Shown here: in pieces, positions 1 to 6,921 of the stretch | Position numbering within the stretch: the stretch's first letter is position 1 | Layout: each line of letters opens with the position of its first letter | Source: JAGLQA01 sp023135565 | Lineage (GTDB): Bacteria > Acidobacteriota > Aminicenantia > UBA2199 | Direction: 5' to 3' | DNA length: 40,109 nt | NCBI GenBank assembly: GCA_030639305.1 | Contig: DAOWCY010000044.1 | Location: forward strand, 1-40,109 | Position numbers and translations under genes: made by a program | The notes under the pieces: model-generated | Seen by the model: the letters and a program-made list of their open reading frames with translations, nothing else | What the model was told of the DNA's origin: nothing | Databases searched by the model: none

Positions 1-148
1 CTATAGCGCTCACCTAAATTGACCCTACTTCGCTCACTTAAATGATACCACCATTTCTGCTACTTGGAAAAGAAAAAGAGTGCCCTAAGCTTTTTTAAGG
101 GGTATTTGATATGTAGATTGGGCGGATTACTTTATCTGAGCGCTATAG
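1..148. mobile_element. Possible end of an IS21-like insertion element
   Basis: A perfect 12-bp inverted repeat, CTATAGCGCTCA at 1-12 and TGAGCGCTATAG at 137-148, frames this stretch. Inside it, the unit CGCTCACCTAAATTGACCC at about 7-25 is followed by a related unit CGCTCACTTAAATGATACC at about 32-50. Repeated GGTNNNATTTAAGTGAGC-like units next to an end are typical of IS21-family insertion sequences (family knowledge). No transposase is visible, so this may be the end of an element lying upstream of the window, or a small non-autonomous derivative. The classification is inference. Confidence 0.35.
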
Positions 149-362
149 GCCGCACCTCGGAGGTGCTCTTTTCTGTCTACGGACTCCGGCGGACGTGCTT
201 TTAGCCCCGGGTACGGAGCTTTGGGGCGTTCGACTTCCCTTCCCGGGCGCTCCGGTCGATCTCAGAGCCGCTCCGCCTCACCCCGGAGGCACACCGCTGT
301 CCCCCGGTTTTAATGAGTTTGTAGTTTTTGGCGATTAGGCTGCCTGGAATGAGCCGTGGGGG
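149..362. other. GC-rich stretch without a recognisable gene
   Basis: I see no credible reading frame, tRNA or rRNA here. A short hairpin, GCACCTC/GAGGTGC at 152-166 followed by TCTTTT, could be a weak terminator on the + strand. The rest is GC-rich and unlike the AT-leaning spacers elsewhere in the window. Confidence 0.3.
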
Positions 363-390
363 TTGAAAATATCTCAAAATATATTATAAT
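363..390 (+). promoter_or_regulatory. Promoter of the antitoxin-like gene and hypC
   Basis: TTGAAA at 363-368 and TATAAT at 385-390 are separated by 16 bp, a near-consensus sigma-70-type promoter. The first start codon is at 411, with GAGG at 399-402 as ribosome binding site. It should transcribe 411-879. Confidence 0.6.
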
Positions 391-410
391 AGTCTTATGA
401 GGCATACGAT

Positions 411-659
411 ATGTTAGCAATAAGAGAAATAAAAAAAGTAGAGTCCGATACGATAACTGTAAAAGTCCCGGAAGAATTTAGAAAACAAGATGTCGAGATC
501 ATTATATTACCCTATACCGATATAGTCCCCCGTGACAATAGAGTCGATAAATTAAAACAATTCGACAGCTTAGTGAAAACCGCAAAAAAAAGGGATTTAA
601 AAATAGATAGGAATATCGATATCGATGAACTCATGAATAAGATGCCCAAGGAGTGTTAA
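411..659 (+). CDS. Small antitoxin-like protein (82 aa) in front of hypC
   Basis: The protein opens with a beta-rich segment (MLAIREIKKVESDTITVKVP, residues 1-20), followed by charged helical sequence to residue 82. This pattern resembles the short antitoxin partners found upstream of PIN-domain (VapC) toxins, but I do not recognise a named family. No toxin follows: the stop is one base before the hypC start, and the hypC ribosome binding site (AAGGAG, 648-653) lies within the last codons. It has its own good promoter (363-390) and GAGG eight bases before the ATG. It could be an orphan antitoxin whose toxin was replaced, or simply a small gene of unknown role. The antitoxin call is inference. 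Confidence 0.5.
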   Translation: MLAIREIKKVESDTITVKVPEEFRKQDVEIIILPYTDIVPRDNRVDKLKQFDSLVKTAKKRDLKIDRNIDIDELMNKMPKEC

Positions 660-660
660 A

Positions 661-879
661 ATGTGTGTCGCTGTTCCGATGAACGTAATTGAAATAAACG
701 ACAAAATGGGAGTGGTGGAGTATAACGGCGTGAAAAGAGAAGTGGGCCTGATGCTTATGGACGACGTCAAATTAGGCGATTGGGTGCTTATCCACGCCGG
801 TTTCGCCATCTCCAAACTAAACCAAAAAGAGGCGGAAGAAACCATCTCTCTAATCAAAGAAATGGAAGCTTTAGAGTAA
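661..879 (+). CDS. hypC: Hydrogenase maturation chaperone HypC/HupF
   Basis: HypC is a small cytoplasmic chaperone that works with HypD in adding the Fe(CN)2CO group to the large subunit of [NiFe] hydrogenases. The 72-residue product has the family pattern throughout: the N-terminal MCVAVP, whose Cys2 is the essential ligand residue, a short beta-barrel core, and the GDWVLIHAGFAI signature at about residues 39-50, followed by a helix. Length is normal for the family. The ribosome binding site AAGGAG is seven bases upstream, inside the preceding gene, so translation is probably coupled. hypF lies convergently downstream; hypA, B, D, E and hydrogenase structural genes are not in the window, so the hyp genes are scattered in this genome. 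Confidence 0.93.
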   Translation: MCVAVPMNVIEINDKMGVVEYNGVKREVGLMLMDDVKLGDWVLIHAGFAISKLNQKEAEETISLIKEMEALE

Positions 880-1004
880 AACCCAGCTCCAGCCAGTGGC
901 AGCCCATATATCCTGCCCTTTTTTGGTAATTCATAATCCTAATTTTACCATAATATTCTGAAGAGGGGAATCGAAATAATATGGTTGTTTTGTCTGAATA
1001 TAGA

Positions 1005-1105
1005 CCCCACCCGCGTGGGGGGGCGTTTAGCTGCTTCGCAGCAAGGGGGCGCCTTTGATTCTCAATAAACAAAAGTTTGGCCCCCGGCAGGGCCGCCGGA
1101 GGCAA
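1005..1105. repeat. Family A repeat between convergent hypC and hypF
   Basis: A palindromic CCCCACCCGCGTGGGG block (1005-1020) is followed by a CTGCTTCGCAGC hairpin and a family A core (1070-1105) that ends GGCCGCCGGAGGCAAA. Read in the hypF direction the core begins 36 bases after the hypF stop. The remaining 880-1004 shows no gene. Confidence 0.85.
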
Positions 1106-1141
1106 AGTAATTTTATAGTTGAACTAAGACAAATGCCGGGA

Positions 1142-3727
1142 TCAGGCGTGCAAAGCTAAAAACGCCTGACCTAACGAAACTCCGCCGTCATTGGGCGGAA
1201 CTAAGCGGTGAATCAACACTTCAAAACCCCTTTCCAACAATAAGTTTTTCGTTAATTCCAACAAAAGCACATTCTGGAATACGCCGCCGGTTAATCCGAC
1301 TTTACTAATACCATACTCCTTCCTGCCGATTTCCGCCATGGCCGCTATCCCGTGCGCCAGGGTGTTGTGAAAAATAAATGCCCGCTCCGCGGTGAGATTA
1401 TTAGCCACAGAGGGCACAGAGAACACAGAGGCGGACGTCACCTCCAACCCGGATGTTTTGCGCCCATCCTTCCCGGGGAGGGGAATTTTCGATAGCTTTT
1501 TAAGATTTTTGTCCGAGTAATCCCCTCTCGAGAGGGGTGCCCCGAAGGGGCGGGGTGTGTAATCCCCCCCGCAAAACTTCTGATTAATTTTTTCCTTTAC
1601 GAGCGAAGGTACGTCATCAAAACCGGTTTCTATTAGATCACGAAACGTGGGCAGCAAATTTAATATATGTTTTTCGCCTTCTCTCTCGATAGCAAAATCA
1701 TAAAGGCGGCGCAAATCAACCCTGCCTGCTTCCGCTAAGGCTTGCAACTTGATAGGCATCTCACCTTCATAACTGTTGTAATTGCCGATGCCTAACAAAG
1801 CGGCGGCAGCATCGAAAATGCGCCCGCAGCTCGATGTCAAAATCCCTCCGGCTTCTCTCTCGATGGCTTCTAAAAGCATTTCGCCTTTTTTGCCGAATTG
1901 CCGGGCAAACCGGGCCGTCCTGCCCCCGGCTCCGTAAAGAGAATAAAGCACCGCTAAAGCAAAACGCCAGGGTTCTTTGGCCGCCCTGTCCCCGGATGGT
2001 AAAAAAAGATACTTCAAATGACCGAAACGACGAAGACCGCGATAATCTCCTACAAAAAATTCACCACCCCAGATTTTGCCGTCATCGCCATAACCGGTGC
2101 CGTCCATGGCAATACCGAGTATTTTGCCGGTTTCGCCTCTTTCGGCCAGCAGCGCGCCCACATGCGCTTTGTGATGCTGGATTTCAACTACCGGCACATT
2201 TTCAAAATCCGCTGTTATCTCGCGATTGGGATAACCGGGATGCTTGTCCACCACCAGGAGATCAGGCTGTAAAGAAAAAAGTTTTTTTAAATGCCCGATG
2301 GCTGTTTTTTCCGCTTCGATGGAGGCGGGAGAATCGGTGTCGCCGATATACTGGCTCATTATGGCTTTAGCCTTAAAAAGAAAAGTAAAGGTGGTTTTTA
2401 ACATGGGGCCTAAAGCCAGCACTGTGCGGGACGTGCTGATAGGGAGTTTCAGGGGCAGCGGCACGAAACCGCGGCTGCGTCGCACCATATAGAGGTCGCC
2501 GTGGAGCACCCGGGCCACCGAGTCATCGGCAAAGATATGGATTTCCCGGTCGTTGGTCAGGATATAGTCGCACAGTTGGCGGATGGGCTGTAGGTCATCT
2601 TTATAGATAATCGGTTCATCGGAGATGTTGGCGCTGGTCAAAACCAGCGGTCCTTCTACTTTATTTAAAAGCAGCAGGTGCAGGGGCGTATAAGGCAGCA
2701 TAAAACCCAGTTCAGTTAGGTCCGGGGCCACAGGCCCGGCAATACCTGGAACTGTTTCCAGGGGAAACCCTGCCTTTGATTCTCTAATCAAAAGTTTTTC
2801 GGGGGGTCCAGGGGGGCGGTTTTTCAAAAAAGCCCCCCTGGCCGCCGGAGGCGATTTTATCTGTTGTGTTCGTTTTAAGAGCAAGATAGGCGAAGCCGGG
2901 GAAGCGAGATATTTTTTTTCTTCCGGCGACACTTCGGCGACCTGTTCGATCATCTCCATCGTGCCCATCAAAGCAAAAGGTTTGGTTTCCCGGCCTTTCA
3001 GTTCCCGGAGCCGCGAAACCGCTTCCGGCAGGGTAGCTTTGCAGGCCAAATGGTAACCGCCTAAACCTTTGACAGCCACGATGCCGCCTTCGTTTAGTTT
3101 CCGGGCTGTATTTTTTACGGGATCGCCGGCGAGTTTTTCGCCGTTTTTGGCATCGTAAAAAGAAAGAGTCGGCCCGCAGTCGAAACAGGACACCGGTTGG
3201 GCATGGTAGCGGCGGTCATAGGGGTCTTTGTATTCTTTTTCGCAGGCCGGGCACATAGGGAAAGGTTCCATGGTAGTTTTGGGGCGGTCATAAGGCAGGC
3301 CGCGGATGATAGAGAACCGCGGGCCGCAGTCGGTGCAATTAATAAAAGGGTAATCGCAGCGCCTGTCTTCCGGGGCAAACAGTTCCGCGCTGCAATTCGC
3401 GCAAATCGCGATGTCCGGGGAAACCAGCAGATCGCCTCTGCCGTCTTCTTCGCTGGGCAGGATCTCGAAATCCCGGCAGGACTGGAGGGGTAATTTTTCG
3501 GTTTCGTAATGTTCGATTAGGGAGAGCGGCGGTGGGTGGTTAAGGATATAAGAAATAAATTCCTTAATCGTTTTTTCATCTCCTTCCACTTCTAAGATGA
3601 CGCCGCGGCTGGTATTTTTCACAAAGCCGAAGAGGTTATATTTTTTAGCGGAACGATAGAGAAAGGGGCGGAAGCCTACGCCCTGTACGATGCCTGTAAT
3701 TAAAATCCGGTAACGTGTTTTTCGCAT
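1142..3727 (-). CDS. hypF: Carbamoyltransferase HypF with two repeat-derived insertions
   Basis: HypF makes the carbamoyl adenylate from carbamoyl phosphate and ATP and transfers it to HypE, on the way to the cyanide ligands of [NiFe] hydrogenase. Domains in order: acylphosphatase-like (GIVQGVGFRPF, residues 12-22); two zinc-finger motifs (Cys pairs 109/112 with 131/134, and 159/162 with 181/184); a YrdC-like domain (about 200-390, TSANISDEP at 364-372); and a Kae1-like carbamoyltransferase domain (HHKAH 518-522, DGTGYG 542-547, and a GGVFQN motif near the C-terminus). At 861 residues it is about 100 longer than usual. The excess is a family A repeat at about 291-319 and a second, different repeat at about 715-775. 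The start follows the stop of a PIN-toxin remnant with no spacer and no clear ribosome binding site. Confidence 0.95.
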   Translation of the reverse strand: MRKTRYRILITGIVQGVGFRPFLYRSAKKYNLFGFVKNTSRGVILEVEGDEKTIKEFISYILNHPPPLSLIEHYETEKLPLQSCRDFEILPSEEDGRGDLLVSPDIAICANCSAELFAPEDRRCDYPFINCTDCGPRFSIIRGLPYDRPKTTMEPFPMCPACEKEYKDPYDRRYHAQPVSCFDCGPTLSFYDAKNGEKLAGDPVKNTARKLNEGGIVAVKGLGGYHLACKATLPEAVSRLRELKGRETKPFALMGTMEMIEQVAEVSPEEKKYLASPASPILLLKRTQQIKSPPAARGAFLKNRPPGPPEKLLIRESKAGFPLETVPGIAGPVAPDLTELGFMLPYTPLHLLLLNKVEGPLVLTSANISDEPIIYKDDLQPIRQLCDYILTNDREIHIFADDSVARVLHGDLYMVRRSRGFVPLPLKLPISTSRTVLALGPMLKTTFTFLFKAKAIMSQYIGDTDSPASIEAEKTAIGHLKKLFSLQPDLLVVDKHPGYPNREITADFENVPVVEIQHHKAHVGALLAERGETGKILGIAMDGTGYGDDGKIWGGEFFVGDYRGLRRFGHLKYLFLPSGDRAAKEPWRFALAVLYSLYGAGGRTARFARQFGKKGEMLLEAIEREAGGILTSSCGRIFDAAAALLGIGNYNSYEGEMPIKLQALAEAGRVDLRRLYDFAIEREGEKHILNLLPTFRDLIETGFDDVPSLVKEKINQKFCGGDYTPRPFGAPLSRGDYSDKNLKKLSKIPLPGKDGRKTSGLEVTSASVFSVPSVANNLTAERAFIFHNTLAHGIAAMAEIGRKEYGISKVGLTGGVFQNVLLLELTKNLLLERGFEVLIHRLVPPNDGGVSLGQAFLALHA
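1400..1580 (-). repeat. Composite repeat inserted in the hypF C-terminal domain
   Basis: Two repeat-like pieces interrupt the Kae1-like domain in frame. One is a palindromic segment with CCCCTCTCGAGAGGGG and a CCCCGAAGGGGCGGGG block (about 1525-1560). The other is a CACAGAGGGCACAGAGAACA-like segment (about 1410-1430). Both kinds of sequence are familiar as short dispersed repeats in unrelated bacterial genomes (recollection, not a search). They add roughly 60 residues at about 715-775 without a stop. Confidence 0.65.
2772..2855 (-). repeat. Family A repeat inserted in frame in hypF
   Basis: Read in the hypF direction it starts GCCTCCGGCGGCC, continues with a perfect 10-bp hairpin CCAGGGGGGC/GCCCCCCTGG around a TTTTTTGAAAAA loop, and ends in the AAACTTTTGATTAGAG tail. 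It encodes residues about 291-319 (PPAARGAFLKN...) at a place where HypF proteins normally have a short linker between SPASPILLLKR and the VAPDLTELGFMLPYTPLH motif. Confidence 0.85.
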
Positions 3728-3814
3728 TTAGGTAGCAGCGGACTGTTTGTCCTTTTCAGTTTCGGAATAAATATAAACAAGCACATTGGTGTCGATAAAT
3801 ACCCTATCTTTCAT
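3728..3814 (-). pseudogene. N-terminal remnant of a PIN-domain (VapC-like) toxin
   Basis: The 28-codon frame starts MKDRVFIDTNVLVYIYSETE and then stops. The pattern (hydrophobic strand, D-T-N, hydrophobic strand) is the first strand and first catalytic Asp of PIN-domain ribonucleases of the VapC type, which normally run to about 130 residues. The later acidic residues are missing, so it cannot be active. Its ATG overlaps the end of the upstream antitoxin-like gene, as in intact toxin-antitoxin pairs, and its TAA is immediately followed by the hypF ATG (TAAATG). Confidence 0.75.
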
Positions 3815-4151
3815 GCAGATATTCCCTATCGAAATTGAATTTCCCGGTGTCTATGGAGATTTCATCTAAGGACTGAAATGAAACTGCTTTAGATGATTTC
3901 TTCCCGGAAATTTTAATGGTTTCAACAATTTCTCCTTTCCCGGCTTTGTAATCATCACAGCTAAAATAGTTGGCAATATCTTTGTTTTGAGCAGTCTCGA
4001 TAACTCCTTCTATTGCTTCTTTAATATTGGCCCGTGCTTCGTCGAGGGTTTCTCCATAGGATATAGCCCCTTCTACATTGGGAGAGAAAACCTGGAAATA
4101 CCCTTCTTCGTCTTTATAAAACACGGCGATTGCTTCAAATGGTTTAATCAT
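3804..4151 (-). CDS. HicB-like antitoxin (115 aa)
   Basis: The N-terminal half has the HicB fold pattern: a strand (AIAVFYKDEEGYFQVFSPNV), a G-A-I-S-Y-G-E-T-L-D-E-A turn and a helix (about residues 30-55). HicB-like domains are antitoxin modules that neutralise a partner RNase. The C-terminal half (60-115) is charged and unassigned, and may carry the toxin-binding segment. The gene overlaps the start of the PIN remnant at 3728-3814, so it is most simply the antitoxin of a now broken antitoxin-PIN pair that has become the leader of hypF. AAGGAG lies five bases before the ATG. Partner specificity is inferred from overlap only. Confidence 0.65.
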   Translation of the reverse strand: MIKPFEAIAVFYKDEEGYFQVFSPNVEGAISYGETLDEARANIKEAIEGVIETAQNKDIANYFSCDDYKAGKGEIVETIKISGKKSSKAVSFQSLDEISIDTGKFNFDREYLHER

Positions 4152-4187
4152 GGTTACTCCTTTTCATTGGTTAACTCCTGATTTTTT

Positions 4188-4402
4188 TTGCCTCCGGCGG
4201 CCCTGCCGGGGGCCAAACTTTTGAAAAAGTTTGATCAAAACTTCTTATGGTTTAAAATCAAAAGCGTTCCCTGCGGCGAAGCCGCTAATCGCCTCCCCGT
4301 GCGCACGGGGCTTTTGAAAAAGTTTGATCAAAACTTCTTATGGTTTAAAATCAAAAGCGTTCCCTGCGACGAAGCCGCTAATCGCCTCCCCGCGCCGCGG
4401 GG
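4188..4402. repeat. Family A repeat with an internal 93-bp tandem duplication
   Basis: The core TTGCCTCCGGCGGCC starts at 4188. The segment from CTTTTGAAAAAGTTTGATCA at 4218 is repeated from 4311 with almost no change (GGCGAA versus GACGAA), a period of 93 bp, which is 31 codons. The second unit ends in the palindrome CCCCGCGCCGCGGGG, which touches the stop codon of the serine hydrolase at 4403. The + strand frame MPPAALPGAKLLKKF... is open through the element, but this is probably a property of the repeat rather than a gene. Confidence 0.85.
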
Positions 4403-6064
4403 TTATTTGGCTTTTTTGAAATCTAAATTGCGGAAATGAAAATCGGGGTTGGGCAGGTCGATCTTGAATCCGGTAACTTTACCGTGGGAATCGAAACCGA
4501 AAGTGACATACCCGTCAGGCAAAAAATCATCCTTGAACTTGACCCGGAAAGTATTATAATGCCAGTGCTCCATGCGACTGGTAAAAACCTCTTTCGTAGG
4601 CAGCAGCGTGAGAAAAAGCTTTTTCTCCTTAAACACAACCTCAGCTTTGCCGTACATGCGGTCTTCAAAAACTCCGACGTACTCCTTTAATTTTAAAGCT
4701 GGTCTGGTCCTTTTTACCCGTTCGGCGGCTCTCTTCTCCTGCCGGGCCTGCCTGCGCTTCTCGTATTTTTTTTCGATCTCTAAAAACTCCGCCGCCCAAT
4801 CTTTTTTACCGTCCCGCTGCAAGAACAGGTCCAGGATTTTGTAACGCAGCACGGTAGTCAAGTATTTCATGTTATTAGTGAGGATTACGACACCCAGGTT
4901 CCTGTCCGGAACCAACATAACTTTCGATATGTAACCGGGCATGCCGCCGGAATGCTCCACGATCTTCTCTCCATAATAATCGTACAATCCCCAACCCAGG
5001 CCATATGCCCTGAACCGGGTGCCGTTCTTTTTAGCAAAGGAGGATACCCTCCTGATTGTTTGGGAAGAAAAAAGCTCCGCGATGGTGCCGGATTCCAGGA
5101 TTTGCCGGTCTTTCCACTTGCCTCCGTCCAACAGCATACGTATCCAGTTTGCCATTTCGGAGCTGCTGGAAAAAAGCGAAGCCGCGGGATTTTCGGGCTG
5201 TATCCAGCGGGGATACTTTTTTTGACCTATGTGGGGGTAAGCGACGTCCATTTTTTCGTCTACCTGTTTGCCGGAAAAACGGGTGGTTTTCATCTCTAAG
5301 GGCTGCAGGATTTTTTCACTCAAAAATTCTCCCCAGGATTTGCCGCTGACTTTTTCGATCACAGCCCCGGCGACGATGTACATGTTGTTCTGGTAGCCAT
5401 ACTCGCTCCTGAACTGCCGTTTAACCGGGATATACCTCATGCGCCGGATGATCTCTTTGCTGTCATAACCGGTTTCATACCAGAGCAAATCGCCGCCGAA
5501 AGTTTCCAGCCCGCTGCGGTGACAGAGCAGGTCTTTTATAGTTAGTTCCCTGGTGATATAGGGGTCGCTTAATCTAAATTCCGGCAAATAGTCGATCACT
5601 TTGTCCTTCCAGGCTAGTTTTCCTTCCTGCACCAGGATGCCGATACAGGCCGCTGTGAAGGCTTTGGAACAAGAAGCGATGTTAAAAAGAGAATTACCGC
5701 CGACTTTATCTTTTTTCTCGTAATCTTTGCAGCCGTAATTTTTATCGAATACTACGGCACCGTCTTTAACGATGGCGATAGATAAACCTACCACTTCAAA
5801 ATCTTTTACCGTTTTGCCGATATACTTGTCGAGAGCGGCATAGTCGATGTCCTGCGCGGCCCCGGCGTGCAGCACAAAAGACAATACAAAAAATAAAAAA
5901 GCCAACAACAACGTGCCGGTTTCTTTTTGCCTCCGGCGGCCAGGGGGCGTTTTTGAAAAATTGCCCCCTGGACCCCCAAAAAACTTCTGTTGAGCGATAC
6001 GCTTTTTACCCTGAAAAACGTCTCTCATCGGCTCCCAGCGCCGGATGCTTTGTCTTTTTATCAT
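4403..6064 (-). CDS. Exported serine hydrolase, beta-lactamase class C/PBP-like
   Basis: The product belongs to the beta-lactamase/D,D-peptidase-like serine hydrolases (PF00144 type). The catalytic S-x-x-K is SCSK at 131-134, the Tyr-x-Asn motif is YQN at 224-226 and the H-x-G motif is HSG at 371-373. A C-terminal domain from about 475 resembles DUF3471. A hydrophobic segment at about 51-67 ending in HAGA looks like an export signal, but the N-terminal region before it is unusually long because residues about 21-47 are encoded by a family A repeat. I chose the ATG at 6064 because AAGGAG sits seven bases upstream and a promoter lies at 6096-6124; an earlier ATG at 6124 falls inside the -35 box. 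The substrate is unknown; many relatives are esterases or peptidases rather than beta-lactamases. Confidence 0.85.
   Translation of the reverse strand: MIKRQSIRRWEPMRDVFQGKKRIAQQKFFGGPGGNFSKTPPGRRRQKETGTLLLAFLFFVLSFVLHAGAAQDIDYAALDKYIGKTVKDFEVVGLSIAIVKDGAVVFDKNYGCKDYEKKDKVGGNSLFNIASCSKAFTAACIGILVQEGKLAWKDKVIDYLPEFRLSDPYITRELTIKDLLCHRSGLETFGGDLLWYETGYDSKEIIRRMRYIPVKRQFRSEYGYQNNMYIVAGAVIEKVSGKSWGEFLSEKILQPLEMKTTRFSGKQVDEKMDVAYPHIGQKKYPRWIQPENPAASLFSSSSEMANWIRMLLDGGKWKDRQILESGTIAELFSSQTIRRVSSFAKKNGTRFRAYGLGWGLYDYYGEKIVEHSGGMPGYISKVMLVPDRNLGVVILTNNMKYLTTVLRYKILDLFLQRDGKKDWAAEFLEIEKKYEKRRQARQEKRAAERVKRTRPALKLKEYVGVFEDRMYGKAEVVFKEKKLFLTLLPTKEVFTSRMEHWHYNTFRVKFKDDFLPDGYVTFGFDSHGKVTGFKIDLPNPDFHFRNLDFKKAK
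5926..6003 (-). repeat. Family A repeat inserted in the signal-peptide region
   Basis: On the + strand it reads TTTTGCCTCCGGCGGCC, then a hairpin GGCCAGGGGGC/GCCCCCTGGACC with a TTTTTGAAAAA loop, then AAAAACTTCTGTTGAGCG. It encodes residues about 21-47 of the serine hydrolase, in the frame that ends GRRRQ, opposite in orientation to the hypF copy. Confidence 0.85.
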
Positions 6065-6095
6065 TTTAGAACTCCTTAACGTATTATTAAACCCT

Positions 6096-6124
6096 ATTTT
6101 ACCGGAAAACACAGGCCATTGCAA
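6096..6124 (-). promoter_or_regulatory. Promoter of the serine hydrolase gene
   Basis: On the minus strand TTGCAA (6119-6124) and TAAAAT (6096-6101) are 17 bp apart, 32 bases before the start codon at 6064. The -35 hexamer is its own reverse complement and is shared with the divergent pcm promoter. Confidence 0.6.
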
Positions 6125-6145
6125 TTAGAAAGTTTTTGGTATAAT
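6119..6145 (+). promoter_or_regulatory. Promoter of pcm
   Basis: TTGCAA at 6119-6124 and TATAAT at 6140-6145 are 15 bp apart, slightly short. A small GC hairpin (GCGGC...GCCGC, about 6160-6174) lies in the leader just before AGGAGG at 6177-6182. Confidence 0.55.
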
Positions 6146-6186
6146 ATTACAAATAGATTGCGGCTCCGGGCCGCACAGGAGGTAAA

Positions 6187-6906
6187 ATGAGAAAATTATT
6201 TTTTGTTTTTTTGTTTTTGACATGCTCCTTTTATTCTTTCTGCTCTTCGCAGTACCCACAGAACCCGCAAAACTACGAAGAGCAGCGAAAACGAATGGTG
6301 AAAAACGATATCGAAGGCCGGGGCATAAAAGATCAACGGGTGCTGACTGCCATGCTTAAAATCCCCAGGCATCTTTTCGTAGCCGAATCCATCAGGAAAC
6401 ACGCTTATGCAGACCATCCCCTGCCCATAGACGCCGGTCAGACTATTTCCCAACCTTATATAGTCGCCTTGATGACCGCAGCGGTAAAATTAAAATCTTC
6501 CGACCGGGTGCTGGAAATCGGCACCGGTTCCGGGTACCAGGCGGCAGTGCTGGCAGAGATCGCCAAAGAGGTCTATTCCATAGAGATCAAAAAAGTGCCG
6601 GCAGAGAAATCTCAAAAACTCCTAAAAAAAATGAAATACAAAAATATCCGGGTCAAACACGGTGACGGTTATTTCGGTTGGAAAGAGTTTGCTCCTTTCG
6701 ACGTGATTATTATCACGGCAGCGGCAAACAAAGTCCCCAAACCCTTAGTGGAACAACTGAAAGAAGGGGGTCGTATGATTCTCCCTTTAGGTAAAACCAA
6801 CTATTACCAGACCCTGACTATTTTTAGAAAGAAGAAAAATAAAATAAAAAAAGAAGAGATTATTCCCGTGCGTTTCGTGCCCATGACAGGGAAAGTACGG
6901 GAATGA
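6187..6906 (+). CDS. pcm: Protein-L-isoaspartate O-methyltransferase, exported form
   Basis: Pcm methylates the abnormal L-isoaspartyl residues that arise in ageing proteins, using S-adenosylmethionine, and starts their repair. The catalytic motif GQTISQP is at 84-90 and the AdoMet-binding motif LEIGTGSGYQA at 109-119; the C-terminal LPLGK segment is also typical. The length (239) is the family's usual length plus an N-terminal extension. Residues 1-20 are a hydrophobic signal peptide (FFVFLFLTCSFYSF), so the enzyme probably works outside the cytoplasm. How it would get AdoMet there is unclear. AGGAGG lies four bases before the ATG. The gene is divergent from the serine hydrolase and convergent with the next gene, with a gap of only 15 bases. 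Confidence 0.92.
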   Translation: MRKLFFVFLFLTCSFYSFCSSQYPQNPQNYEEQRKRMVKNDIEGRGIKDQRVLTAMLKIPRHLFVAESIRKHAYADHPLPIDAGQTISQPYIVALMTAAVKLKSSDRVLEIGTGSGYQAAVLAEIAKEVYSIEIKKVPAEKSQKLLKKMKYKNIRVKHGDGYFGWKEFAPFDVIIITAAANKVPKPLVEQLKEGGRMILPLGKTNYYQTLTIFRKKKNKIKKEEIIPVRFVPMTGKVRE

Positions 6907-6921
6907 TCTCTTCTCGATCTC

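Noticed and set aside
149..362. Possible rRNA or tRNA fragment in the GC-rich stretch
   Set aside because: I found none of the conserved rRNA segments and no cloverleaf.
4403..6124. Start of the serine hydrolase at 6124
   Set aside because: That ATG overlaps the -35 box; the ATG at 6064 has AAGGAG and a promoter in the right place.
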